This document shows, piece after piece, positions 44,701-56,700 of a stretch of DNA of 64,000 nt. The stretch comes from Desmodus rotundus. Taxonomy: Eukaryota > Chordata > Mammalia > Chiroptera > Phyllostomidae. The translations under genes were made by a program, and so were the position numbers. Where the stretch lies: positions 13,383,199-13,447,198 of the forward strand of contig NC_071389.1 of the NCBI RefSeq assembly GCF_022682495.2, written 5' to 3'. The number at the start of each line of letters is the position of its first letter. Position 1 is the first letter of the stretch. Below the pieces are notes generated by a model that ran no database searches, was not told the DNA's origin, and was given only the letters and a program-made list of their open reading frames with translations.

Positions 44701-47700
44701 GCTGCAAATGGGGTGGGGCTTCCCAGGGGAGGGCAGGGCCTGGAAATGGGGTCTGCAGGCAGCTGTCCCTGGAGTTAGTGGTTCTGGGGGGGAGGAGTCC
44801 AAGCGGGGGACATTCATTCAGATACCCCCTGCATAGGGGCAGGTCTGGGCTGCATGGAGAAGGGCCTTCCAGCTCTGAGACCCCATCCGGGATGGGGGTG
44901 AGGGTGGGGGGAGCCCACAGGCCTCTTTCCTTACCCTCTCCCCAAACTAGGCCCTGCTGGTCTGGGGGAAGCTGCAGTGCGGCCCCCTCTCCCTCCCACC
45001 CGGCAGTAGGAGAGAGCTGGCTGACCCAGTTTCCTTCCCATTGCCTGAGAGGGAGGGAGGGAGGCGGGAAGGCTTCTGTGCCTGCGCCCCTGGCCCTGGC
45101 GTGGGGCCGGCTCCGGGAAGGGAGCTCCCTCTGAGACTTTGGCTCCATCCCCTGGTCCTAACTGGCCTCCGGGGACCCCCTGAGAAGCCCAGAGGCCCCT
45201 CCCTGGTTCTTCAAGCCCTCTCTCCAGCCAGCCTTCCCCGTACCCCCGCCCACCACGGAGTGGGGAGGGTGAAAGGAAGAAAGTCAGCGGACAAGAGCAT
45301 CCTCACTCCCACATTTCCCGAGGACACTTGTCTCCATCTTTCAGGGGCAGGCATAGAGCTATGCAAATCTCAGGCAGAAAACCCCCAGGCTTCCATTGGG
45401 AAGGTTCCAGAGGGCCCTGGTTTTAACCCTCTGTGACCTGCCTGAGCCTGCCCTTTGGGTTAGTTGGAAACGCATGATTGCTGGCTGGGAGAAGGGGTGC
45501 ACGGAAGAGAGAGAAATGGAAAGCCCTGGGACTGTGGAACCAAGAGCTCTCTCATACAGCTATCACCAGAGTGTGCAAAGGAAGCAGGGGCCCAGAGAGG
45601 TGCAGGGACTTACCCAAGGACACACGGCAGTGAGAGGTAGAACTGGGATTCAAGCCCTGATTTCTTAACGCTTTAGTGAGAGGCAGGAGGAGCAGGACTT
45701 AGGGACAGGGAACTGGCTTTGGGAAGGCCTTGACCCCAGGCTTTACCGTTTACCCTCACCCACCCTTCGACATTGTTATCTCCACTTCACAGGTGAGGAA
45801 ATGAAGGTTCAGAGCACCTCCTGGATGTATTGAGCTGTGAGCCCAGAGGTGTCTGACTCAGCTCATGGGCTCTTTTCCCTACCCTGAGGGTCTGGCTTAA
45901 AAATAGACTTGCTTTCCGTCCAGCGCTCCTTCCCCACCGTGGGCCCAGGCTTCCAGGGCTGGCGGCGTTGACTGCGGTCGCCACAGCCGGGGCTCTGAAC
46001 GTCAGCTCCGCTTGCGACACTTGGGGTGCCCCAGGCACATTCCTGTACTCCCCTGAGGCTCAGTGTGTTCATCCGTAAAATGGAGATAAGAATGACCACC
46101 TCTCAGGGAGGCAGTGTGGCTCACAGATGAGGCATCTCAAGCTCCCCTTGCAGAGCTCAGCACACAGTAGGCACTCACTGAGAGGCAGCTCTGCTCCCCT
46201 CAGTCGCCCCACATCAAATGTGCACGGAGGACCTACTAGTTGGTGGTAACTTCGGATGCCAGCACGCCCCGTGAAGGGCAAGGGCCAAGTCAGCCTCACA
46301 GCCCCTGTGAGTCAGAAAGCACCACCACCCCCACTGCACAGGAGGACGCTGAGGCTCAGGGAGGGGAAGGGACTTGCTCAGGGACACACAGCTCCTCAGT
46401 GGCAGAGCCGGGGTGGTGGCCCAGGCCTCCTAGACTCCGGACCCCGTCTCAGCCACCCTGTGCTGCACCAAGCGGGCAGCCTGGCTCTCGGGCAGCTTCT
46501 GTCCTGGGAGTTCAGGTGGTCGTGTTGTGGCCCAGGTGGTAGAGGAAGGCTCCAGGAAAGGGAAGAGAACTTGATCTGAGCCTTGAGGGACAGGGCGAGT
46601 CAGAAAGCACACAGACAGGGAGGCTGAGCGCTGACCAGTGTGGCTGGGCGGGGTTCCCCAGAGGGCCTGGGGAAGGTGGCCCCAGGGTCTGATGTGCTCT
46701 TGTCTCCTGTTTTGCAGTGAACTTGCTGGACACGTCAACCATCCATGGGGACTGGGGCTGGCTCACGTATCCGGCTCACGGGGTAAGAGGTGGCCAGATT
46801 CATCCCTTTGTGAGCAGAGACAGGCTGTGACTCACAGAGGCTTATCAAATAGATCAAGAAGGAGCAGAGGCCCAGAGAGACGAAGGGACTTACCCAAGGA
46901 CACACAGCAATTAGAGACAGAGCTGCTGGTTTCTTAACAGTTTGGTGCAAGCAGAGCCCTGGGATTATAGAACCAGCTCTGGGCTGGGCAACTGCTCCTT
47001 CCTGTCCGAGTCCCTAGCTATGGGATTCTCTGTGTCCTGGGCCCACAGAGTCAGGATGTCCCAAGACTGGGCCCAGGACAGCCTAAGACACATCCGTGCC
47101 AAACAGGGCCAGGAAGGGCCCTCTCAGGCCTTCCATGGCTTCAGGATTGGCCCCCTCCCTCACTGCTGCCCTGCCCTCCCCGGGGGTTGCCAGGAAACCT
47201 GGAACCCCCACTTCTCTTTTCCATCTGAACCATCTGGGTGGCATTACCAGTCATCCCCGCCCCACCACCACCCAGTGGCCAAGCCCTCAGCCCACCTGGC
47301 CTCCATGGTAACCAGGGTTCTGGGCTCAGCCCATCAGGTCCCAGTGGGTCATACACTCATGGGAGACACCCCCTCCACCCAGGAAGTGGTCACGGTAACT
47401 CCAGGGACAAGGCTGCGTGGCCTGGTTCCTCCACTTCTCTTACCCAAATCCCAGGAGGCGGGGCAGGAAAGCCAAAGCCAGCCCATGAGCCTGGCAGGGT
47501 CCTGGCTCTGCCATCGACAAGCTGGGTGGCCCTGGGCCACCCCCTCTCCTCCCCGAGTCTCAGTTTCCCGTCTGTAGAAGAGATGCGTATGTGACAGCCT
47601 CATGGGGTTTGTTGCAGGAGTGAGGGGAGATGACACATGATCTTGGCCTTGTGCCTGGCGCCCGGGGAGCCTTCCCTCAGTGCATTATTGTCATTGTCGT

Positions 47701-50700
47701 TGTTATTAGTGTATATTACAGTTCTATCTCATGCAGATTTCCTCCGACAAGTGTGCTCAGGGACACACACACATCCCTGCTATAGAGACACACAATTTCT
47801 TTCATGAACACTTTGGCTTCCACGGCTCTGAGGACAGGGGATAATAATATTATTAATAGTAACAGTGACAATGACACTGAGAGTGCATATTTATGAAGGG
47901 AGCGTTTCTTTACTTTGGGACGGGGCTTTCATCCAGGCCATCTGTGGGCTGTGGCTGGTGGCTGAGGTCAGGACAGAGCCCTGCCCCTTTCGCTCTGGTG
48001 GCCCCAGGCAGCAGTAAGCCGAGTCCTCTTATGTCACCAGCTCTTGTGCACCAGGCTTCAGCAAGCTGGAGGGGTGGGCTCCGGGGGCCCGAGAGCCAAC
48101 GGGGATCCCCTCCTCTGGCTGAGCAGGTCAGCCCTGCCTGGAGACCAAGGCTGGGTCCCTGGGGTATCCCTTGACCTCCCTGGACCCTAGTCTCTCCTGC
48201 GAAGCCCCATATGCTGTCTCCCCGGGGTGAGCGTGGGTGGAAAGGATTCTGGCCCTGCCAGTGGCAGGGGGCAGACCCCCGAGGAGGTGACCACCTGGCT
48301 GTTGGTTGGGTTGGCCTTGCCCCTGCCACCCCACAGCTAGGAAGGAGGGGGTCTGGCCCCAGGTCGGCTCTGGGTGTCTCTGTCCCTTCGTGCCACTCAG
48401 ATCTTAGGACTTGGTTTTTAGAGTGACAGAGTGGTGTGATTTTAAGCAGGCGAGGCGCACGCCCTGACTTGTGCTTTGCACGAACATGCTGGTAATTCCT
48501 TTGTTTGCAGGGCGCTATAAAACGTGGCTCAGCGCAATTTCATTTCATTTGGGAGTTAGAACAAACAATATCTTACATTCACATAGCTCTTAGCCAATTC
48601 ACAGGTGTGATCTCATTTAATCCCCGCTACCAGCCCTGCGAGCGGGTACAGCCACCCCATTTTACTGATGAGGAAGCCACGGCTCAGAGCAATGGGAGGG
48701 AACTTGCTCACCGTCTGACCGGTTCCCAGTGATGGCCTGAGCTCAGGTGCCTCTGAGCCTGGAGCCTGCGTTGAGTCCCTCCTGCCCTCTTTGGTCTCTG
48801 TTCTCATTGTGAGGGCTGGGAACCAGCGCTATCTTGTCCTCTGAGCCAGGGACCACCTCCTGTCTCTATGGGGCTTGCCCAGGCAGAGAAGGCTGGATGA
48901 GACCCTGGTTCCCAGGCTCTAGACCTTGAACTGGTGCTGGGCTCCCAGGTGAAATATGCAGATGCTGACATCCAGGGCGTCTGGGGAAGAGCCTGTGATC
49001 TTTGGTTAAATAAACTTTCCCGGTTCTCCTGCCCAGCTGGGTGGGGAGCCTTTGGAGATTGTCCTTGAGGTTCCTTCCACCCCTCGGGTCCTGGAGTCCG
49101 TTAAACAGGGTCACCCAGGGCTGTCCCCAGCACCAGCAAAGTTACCAGGTTATCAGGCAGGCTACACAGCCTGAAGGCCAAGGTGCCAGGTCTGGGTGAA
49201 CCGGTGCTCTGCCGCTTCCCATCAGCATGACTGAGGCAAATCCCTGACCTCCTCCCAACCTCCTCAGTTGCAACGTGGGGACGGTAACAACCGGCGCCGT
49301 GGAGTTGTCATCTATGAGATGACACATGAAAAGGATGGTGTCCCAGTAACAAGCCAGAGGCTCGGAGAGGCTGAGTGTCTCTGCCACGGTTGGGGGAAGT
49401 CTGGCTGCGGAGCCCATGCTTTTAACCAGGCTGTGCCCCTGCCTTTGTGCCCCTCCCTGCACACACTGGGGCGGGCTTCACCTCGCAAATTAACAGCTGC
49501 CTTTGAAGAGAGGATGCGTTCCTTCCCATTGTCTCACTTGATCCTCACCACCCCCTGGAGTAGACGGAATGGGCAGGCTGAGCGACCCCGTTCTACATTC
49601 GAGAAGCCCAAGGCTCAGAGAGCGGATGTCGTGTTACTGGGGCTGCACAGCTGGTTCACCGCATTCTGTTCTGGGAAGAAGACGGTTCCAGAGTAATGTT
49701 GGGGAGTGGGGAGAGGAGTGGGGCTAGAGAGGTCCCCAGCACGGGGTTGGGGGCCCCAGGTGGAGAGCAGGGCTAATTCCACCTTTTTGCTGGCCTCCAG
49801 GAATCCATGCCCCTCTGGCGTCCGCAGCAGCCCCAGGGCTGGCAGGGCCAGGTCAGGCCGTCAGCATCCATGGGCAGCTGGAGCAGACTGGCACAGAGTG
49901 GATTAATTTATCCCAGTCCCTGGCAGGAAACAGACAAGGAGCAGCTGGTTGGCTCTTTGGTGCTCCATTAATTGTGACAATGACTTTAACCCCAGATGTG
50001 ACACATCACTGCCCGGAGGCCCCAGCTGCAGTGTGGGGTACAGGGCGGGGGTCCTCTCGGGGTAGGTGGGGGTTGCAGGAAACACGAATGCTTTCAGGTG
50101 AGGCTGGCATACCCTGGACTTCTTGAGGCAGGTGGTCCCCAGAGGCAGGCACAGGTGCTCTGGGAAGATGCTGCCCGCTCAGCATCACATCAATCACATC
50201 AGCCCCATTCCTCGGGTGCCTTTCTGTGCCAGGCCCACACTAAGCACTTCGCAGGCTTTTCTGCACGCTCCGAAGGCCCTCTGAAGTGGGCCTGTCTGGG
50301 CTGCATTCTCCAGATGTGGGCGCTGAGGGTCAAGACCACACAGCTGGCCACGTGAGGTGCAGCAGAGGGGCTTTCTCAGACGGGAAAGACCCGAGATGCC
50401 CTGGGTCCTCGCCCTGGCACTCGTGGCGCAGCTTGGAACCCCACGGATTCTCAGGGCTCCACGAGGAGTGCTGCTTTGTTTTACCTCTGCCTCTCTTTCT
50501 TACTTTTTTTCTATTACAGTGACAAACAGTATGTTTTATATTAGTTTCAGGTGTACAGCACAGTGGTTAGACATTCATAGAGTTTACGAAGTGTTCCCCC
50601 GTAAGTCCAGAGCCCACCTGGCACCGTACACAGTTATTATATATTATTAATATTAATATTATTATTATTGACTATATTCCCTGTGCTGTGCCCTACCTCC

Positions 50701-53700
50701 CCGTGACTATTGGGACCACCGATTGTACTTCTTAATTGCTTCAGCTGTTCCCCTAGCCCCCCACTCCCGTCTGGAAACCCTCAGTCTGTTCTCGATATCT
50801 GTGAGTCTTTTCCCATTTTATTTGTTTGTTCATACTGTTCTTTAGATGCCGCATAAACTCGTAAGTGAAATCACACGGCAACCATCCTTCTCTGTCTGAC
50901 TCATTTCACGAGGAGTGGTCCTCACCTCTTCCCCACCCCCACTTACATAATAGAATCTCTAGTCCAAGGACAATCGCACATAAAGGCCCAAGAGAGAAGA
51001 TCAACGGCATCTCTGGTGGAGTTGGGACGGGGACCCAGAGCTTTTCTCCTCCATCTGCCCTTGGTCCCCAGACTCCCTCCAGGGTCCTCAGGAATCCACT
51101 GAACTCAGCCTACCAATAACTGCTCCTCACTGACCAGCATTCTGCAGGTGAGGAAACCGGGCCCAGAGAGGAGCAGCACCTTGCCCAAGGTCACACAGCT
51201 GGCCAACTCTGCACCGTCTGTGTGACTCCCCTGTGTCTAACCTGGGCTATTTGATGCTCGCTGATCACTGCTTACACTTCCAGCCTCGCTGAGGCTCTTC
51301 GCTCCCACCCCTGCAAGGGGTACTTGGGGGCAGGGACTGTTTCTGCTGTATTTCTTTCTTCAAGTTGTGGTAAAATACGCATAATGTAAAATTAACTATT
51401 CTTTAAAACGTTAACCACTTTTAAGTGTGTGGTTCAGTGGCATGAGCCCACCCATGGTGTCGAACCACCCCCACCGAGTCTGACTGCTCTGGGCGCCTCC
51501 TACCAGTGGGGTCATGCTGTGCTTGTCCTCTCGTGTCTCCTTTACTTTGTGCGGGGTCCTCGGGGTCACCCGTGTTGCAGCCTGTGTCAGCTTTCACTCC
51601 CTTTCGGGGCTGGATATTATCCCATGTTTCTCCATTCACCCAGCAACAGGCGCTTACGTTTTCACCTTCAGCCCGCCGTGAATGTGGGCATGCAAAATAC
51701 CTGTTTGTGTCCCTGCTTGCACTTCTTTTGAGTGTGTACCCAGAAGTGGAATTGCTGGACCGGATGCTAACTCTGTGCGTAATTGTTTGAGGAACCGCCG
51801 TACTCTTTTGCCCAGGGTTACACCATTTGATATTCCCACCAGCAGCGGGAGACAAGGGGTCCCGTGGCTCCACATCCTCGCCCACGCCTGTTTTGTTCCT
51901 GTTGTTCTGATAATAGCTCGTGGGTATCGAGTGGCATTGCATTGTGCTTTTGATCCAAACTTCCCTAATGGTTAGCGATATTGAGCGTCTTTCCAGGAGC
52001 TGCTTAGCCATCTGCCTATCTTCTTTGGAGACGTATCTATTCAAGCCCTTTGCCCATTTTTAAATAGGGCTCTTTGTTTTTTTGTTTTTGAGTTGTAGGA
52101 GTTCTTTATATGTTCTGGATATTAACTCCTTATCAGATGCATGGTTTGCACCGATTTCCCCCCACTCCCTGTTGCCGTTTCACTCTGTTGAGAGTTGTCT
52201 GGTTTCTTTCTGAATCAGCGGTGCCTGGCCAGCACCTGGCACCGAGCGGTCACACTCGACTTTCCCACACCCTAGTGTTCTCTTGAGTGGAATCCAGACC
52301 AGCCCATGAGCCCCCAGCCCTATGAAGGGGGCCGAGGGACCCTCACGAGCGGCAGGGCAGAGAGGGTCCCTCGTCAGTCACTGAACTAGCGGCAATCCAG
52401 GGGGTGCTGCTGAAAGAGTTGAGATGTGGGCGTGACATGGTCAGATTCGTGCATTAGAAAGGTTCCTCTGGACATCCCCCAGCAAGTCCCCTCACTCCAC
52501 ACAGGAGTGAAAGGAGGAGCCACACAGAAGCAAGGTCAGAGCTTGTGGTAGCCATTCCGGTCCTGGCTCCATCATTCGCTAGTTATGCGACCTCGGGCAC
52601 AGGGCTCATATGTCTGAGCCCCTATTGGTTCATCTGTAAGTAGGCAATAAATAACCCTTGCCCAAAGGATGTGGCACTCTGCAAGCCACATCTGTAGGGT
52701 ACCTGGTATCTAGCCACTGTGACAGTCCACCAGAAAAGGTCAGTTCCTCTTGGTTGGAGAATGTCCCCTCTTCTTCCCCAGGACACTCCCAGCTCAATGC
52801 ATGTGACACGTGGCAAGGGTGGCTGGCCGACTCTCACTGCAGCTGGCTGTGCTCTCTCTGCCCACAGTGGGACTCCATCAACGAGGTGGACGAGTCCTTC
52901 CAGCCCATCCACACGTACCAGGTGTGCAACGTCATGAGCCCCAACCAGAACAACTGGCTGCGCACCAGCTGGGTGCCGCGCGACGGCGCCCGGCGCGTCT
53001 ATGCCGAGATCAAGTTCACCCTGCGGGACTGCAACAGCATGCCCGGTGTGCTGGGCACCTGCAAGGAGACCTTCAACCTCTACTACCTGGAGTCAGACCG
53101 CGACCTGGGTGCCAGCACACAAGAAAGCCAGTTCCTCAAAATCGACACCATTGCAGCCGACGAGAGCTTCACGGGCGCGGACCTGGGCGTGCGACGCCTC
53201 AAGCTCAACACAGAGGTGCGAGGCGTGGGTCCGCTCAGCAAGCGCGGCTTCTATCTGGCCTTCCAGGATATCGGGGCCTGCCTCGCCATCCTGTCCCTCC
53301 GCATCTACTACAAGAAGTGCCCCACAATGGTGCGCAACCTGGCTGCCTTCTCGGAGGCGGTGACAGGGGCCGACTCATCCTCACTGGTGGAGGTGCGGGG
53401 CCAGTGTGTGCGGCACTCAGAGGAGCGGGACACGCCCAAGATGTACTGCAGTGCCGAGGGCGAGTGGCTGGTGCCCATTGGCAAGTGCGTGTGCAGTGCC
53501 GGCTACGAGGAGCGGCAGGATGCCTGTGTGGGTGAGTGCACCACATGGGGGCTGGCTGGCCGGTGGGCTCAGTCTGGGCAGGGCTGCCGGGGTGGGGGTG
53601 TTGCCACGGTCAGCAGGCGTCTGGGTGGTGCGCACAGCGCCTGGGAGAGTGGGTGAGCCCCCAGTGTTTCTGTATCAGCAAACACACAGGCCACCTGTGT

Positions 53701-56700
53701 GTATTGGGGGGGTGGGCAGGGAGCAAAACACACTACAGCCACGTGGTGCCCTCTGTGGCACTGTGGGCAGGGCACCTGTCTGCTTTTCCCATGCTGACAC
53801 ATTTAACCCCCGTGACTACCCTGTGAAATAGAAACCACTCTCCTGATTTTATGGATGAGGAGGCTGAGGCACAGAGAGGCGAAGCAACTTACCCTAGGTC
53901 ACACAGCTAGGAAGTGACAGAGCTGAGTTGAACCCAGAAGTCTGACTCTACAGTCCATGCTGAAAACCACTGAGCTACTACCCCGTGGGGCAGAGGGAAG
54001 TGGCACCAGGCCCCGGGTGAATGAGGGCAGTGGGGGCACCACGGAGGTATGCAGGCAGGGTACCTAGGGAGTACTGTCAAGGTTGGGCGTGGCACTGGGA
54101 CGCCTTCCTGTGCTCAGGAGGATCTCACTGAGGCCCTATGGGAGTGGACAGCCAAGGTCCTTGTGCAGGAGGACAGCTGGGAGCACCCGGCTCATGAAGT
54201 GGCCCAGCACCTGTTCCCACAGGTGTACTGCCGGGGTCCCCGCGTCAGAGACCAGGAGCAGGCCCAGACCTCAGCAGACCAAGTGAGGGGTCAGTGCTGC
54301 TGAGCATCCTGAGAGCCCGGGACACCAGGAGGGGGCCTGTGGACAGACAGCTGTTAATCCAACTGTTACTGGTCTTGGCCTGTTGCCCTCTGCCCTTGGC
54401 CTCCCCGGGGTGGGGGGTGGGGCAGACACACGGCAACTCAGCCACTCAGAGCAGAGTGAGGCCTGCGGTGGAGACCACTGGTACTCCTGGGGAAGGAGAA
54501 TGTGCCATGAAGGGATCAGAGAGCCCAGGGCCCCTCCCCAGACAGCCTCAGTGAGAACTGGGGCGGGGCCCTGTGGGCCACCAGGCACACCCTCCTAGCC
54601 CTACGGCTACCGAGGCCACAGCCAGTGGGAACTTTGGGCCCCTCAGCACCATCCCTCTGCCCGTAGCCAGCATGAGGGACCCCTTGGTGTTTGCAGGACA
54701 CAGGCTGACAATTCCAGGTGACGCACAAGGTCATTTTGGGGATCAGGGTCTTCCATCCAGCTACCAGACCCTTTCGGGCCCCTCTCTGGTTTCCTTGAGA
54801 AATCTTTCTCTACACTCCCCACCGCTACGAGTCCTCAGCTCTCCTGGACCCGAAACCTCAAAGCACCTTCTATGTCATTTGCCTGTCTCTCGATTGGCTC
54901 TACCCTCTGTGGCCCAGCGTGCCGGGCTCCCCAGGCCTCCAGCCTCTCCCAGTTCCTGTCACAGGCGTCCCTGTATTTCTTCCCTCCCCGCAGGGTAATA
55001 GTAACGACAGCCATCCCTGTTGCCTTGACAGCTTGCAAGGGGGATTCCTCCTGCATCAAGTCATTTGTTTGTTGTGACAAGACAGGCACTATAATTCCAT
55101 TTTCTAGCTGGGAACACGGAGGCTCAGGACGTAGTGTCGCCTGCCGAGGTCTCACAGCTAGTGAAAGGTGGAGCTGGGACCTGGGTCTGTCTTGCTCCTA
55201 GCCAGGGGTCGGCTTTTCACCCATCCTTGGCCCACCCCAGCTGCCCAACACCCCCTCATCCTGATGGGGACAATAAAGTCCTTTGGCAACAATTTTTTGA
55301 GTGTTTGCCATGTGCCAGGCACCTCAGTATGTGATTCCTACACATCCTGTCAGTTGCCTGTTCTGCGGAGCATCTCCTGTGTCCTGGGCGCTGGGGATGT
55401 AGCACAGGGAGTCCCTGCCTTGGGGGAGTTCCCGCAGTTTCTCACTCTTACAATAGTTCTCTAAACTTAGTTAGTATTTTGTCCCCACCATACAGGTGCG
55501 AGACACCGAGTCCCCTCCGCTTCAGTCATAGAGGAGGGGTCTGGTCCCAGGTTGTCTCACCCCTGAGCCCTGACTGCCTCCTCTGTGCACAGCCCCGCTT
55601 CCCTCCTCCCTGGGTAGCATGCAGACAGCAACAGGTTTGCAGGCCCAGGCATATCCGCTCAAGGTCAGCTGCTGCCCCCAGCTCTGGATTTAGCCAGCGA
55701 GCCCAAGAGAGTCCCTTGCTTGTCCCATGTGTGCTGAGATGCATTTGCCTGTCGGAGGGAGACTGGTCCTCCTGACTTCAGGGTCGTGGCCTCACCCAGA
55801 GGACTCAAGGACTGCTCCAGCCTTCTCCTGTGACACAGGCAGGAAGTGGAGCCCAGAGAGGCAATGCGTCTTGCCCGAGGTCCCACAGCATGTTAAGGGG
55901 AGGGCTCTGGGTGGAAACCCCAAGGCCTGAGCAGCGGAATCTCCCGGGGACAGGAGAGGCCAAGGCCTCTCCCATTTCCTGGCACATTAACACACAGTAA
56001 TAAGGAGGTGGCAAAGCAGGGTTAGGGAACTGCAGCATAGTTTGAGTTTTACATTTAAATCACAATGCAACATAATTATGCTAGCTGCCAGATAATTACA
56101 GGTTTCATAAAAAATATTAATTCACAGTGCACTGCAGGCAGAGAAGTTTAAGGACAGATTGCCAGTTCCAGGGCGCACGAGGAGAGACTTTTCTCAGCAC
56201 CGTCCGTGGGCTTCTGTGGTTGTTGTGACCTCCTTTGGAGAAGCGGCACAGGCCCCGCACCGAGGTCCACCCCCTCCTTGGTGGGTAGCCTGAGAGTGGG
56301 GAGATGAGGACCTACTAGGAGCTGGGAACAGATAGGGGTGCATTTCCTGGGGTACTTGAGGGGGGTCCTCTCAGAGCTGTGGGCCCCCTGCCCAACTGGA
56401 GTGGGACCTCCTGAGGTTGTGGGGCCTTTAGCGTTCTCTGTTGGGTGGTTCTCTCAGAGCAAACAGTGACGAGAGGAAGGGCTGGGACTTGCTAGGGAGG
56501 GGTTCTGCCTTGCCCAGCCCTGCACGCCCCCCCCCAAGGCCTGCAGCAGGGGCTAGGCTCACAGGGACAACCACCGTCCCAACCTCTGGGCTCCTGTTTT
56601 CCAGGTTTTGCCCTCAAAGGGCTCTTCAGAAGTGGCTGGGCAGTGATTGATTTCACAGGGAAAACCATACAGCCTAGGAGAAGGGACCCTTCTGGTCATA

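Larger units (their letters stand above)
42511..46717 (+). other. EPHA8 intron 1, distal part
   Basis: The intron contains a CA-rich degenerate repeat (42735-43010). AT-richer blocks at 43971-44066 and 44625-44712 look unique. A run of reversed MIRs lies at about 44175-44345, 45540-45665, 45745-45850 and 46215-46450. Open frames at 42641-43591 are repeat artefacts. Confidence 0.65.
46783..52867 (+). other. EPHA8 intron 2
   Basis: The intron holds MIRs at about 46850-46935 (-), 47490-47700 (+), 48560-48750 (-), 49170-49345 (+), 49490-49700 (-), 50190-50380 (-), 51120-51245 (-) and 52540-52700 (+). Two reversed L1 fragments lie at 50497-50925 and 51345-52215. AT-rich blocks lie at 47720-47895, 48430-48560 and 49899-50005. 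Confidence 0.7.

Noticed and set aside
51421..52044. 207-residue open frame on the - strand
   Set aside because: It is the decayed C-terminal end of L1 ORF2, annotated as a dead mobile element rather than a gene.
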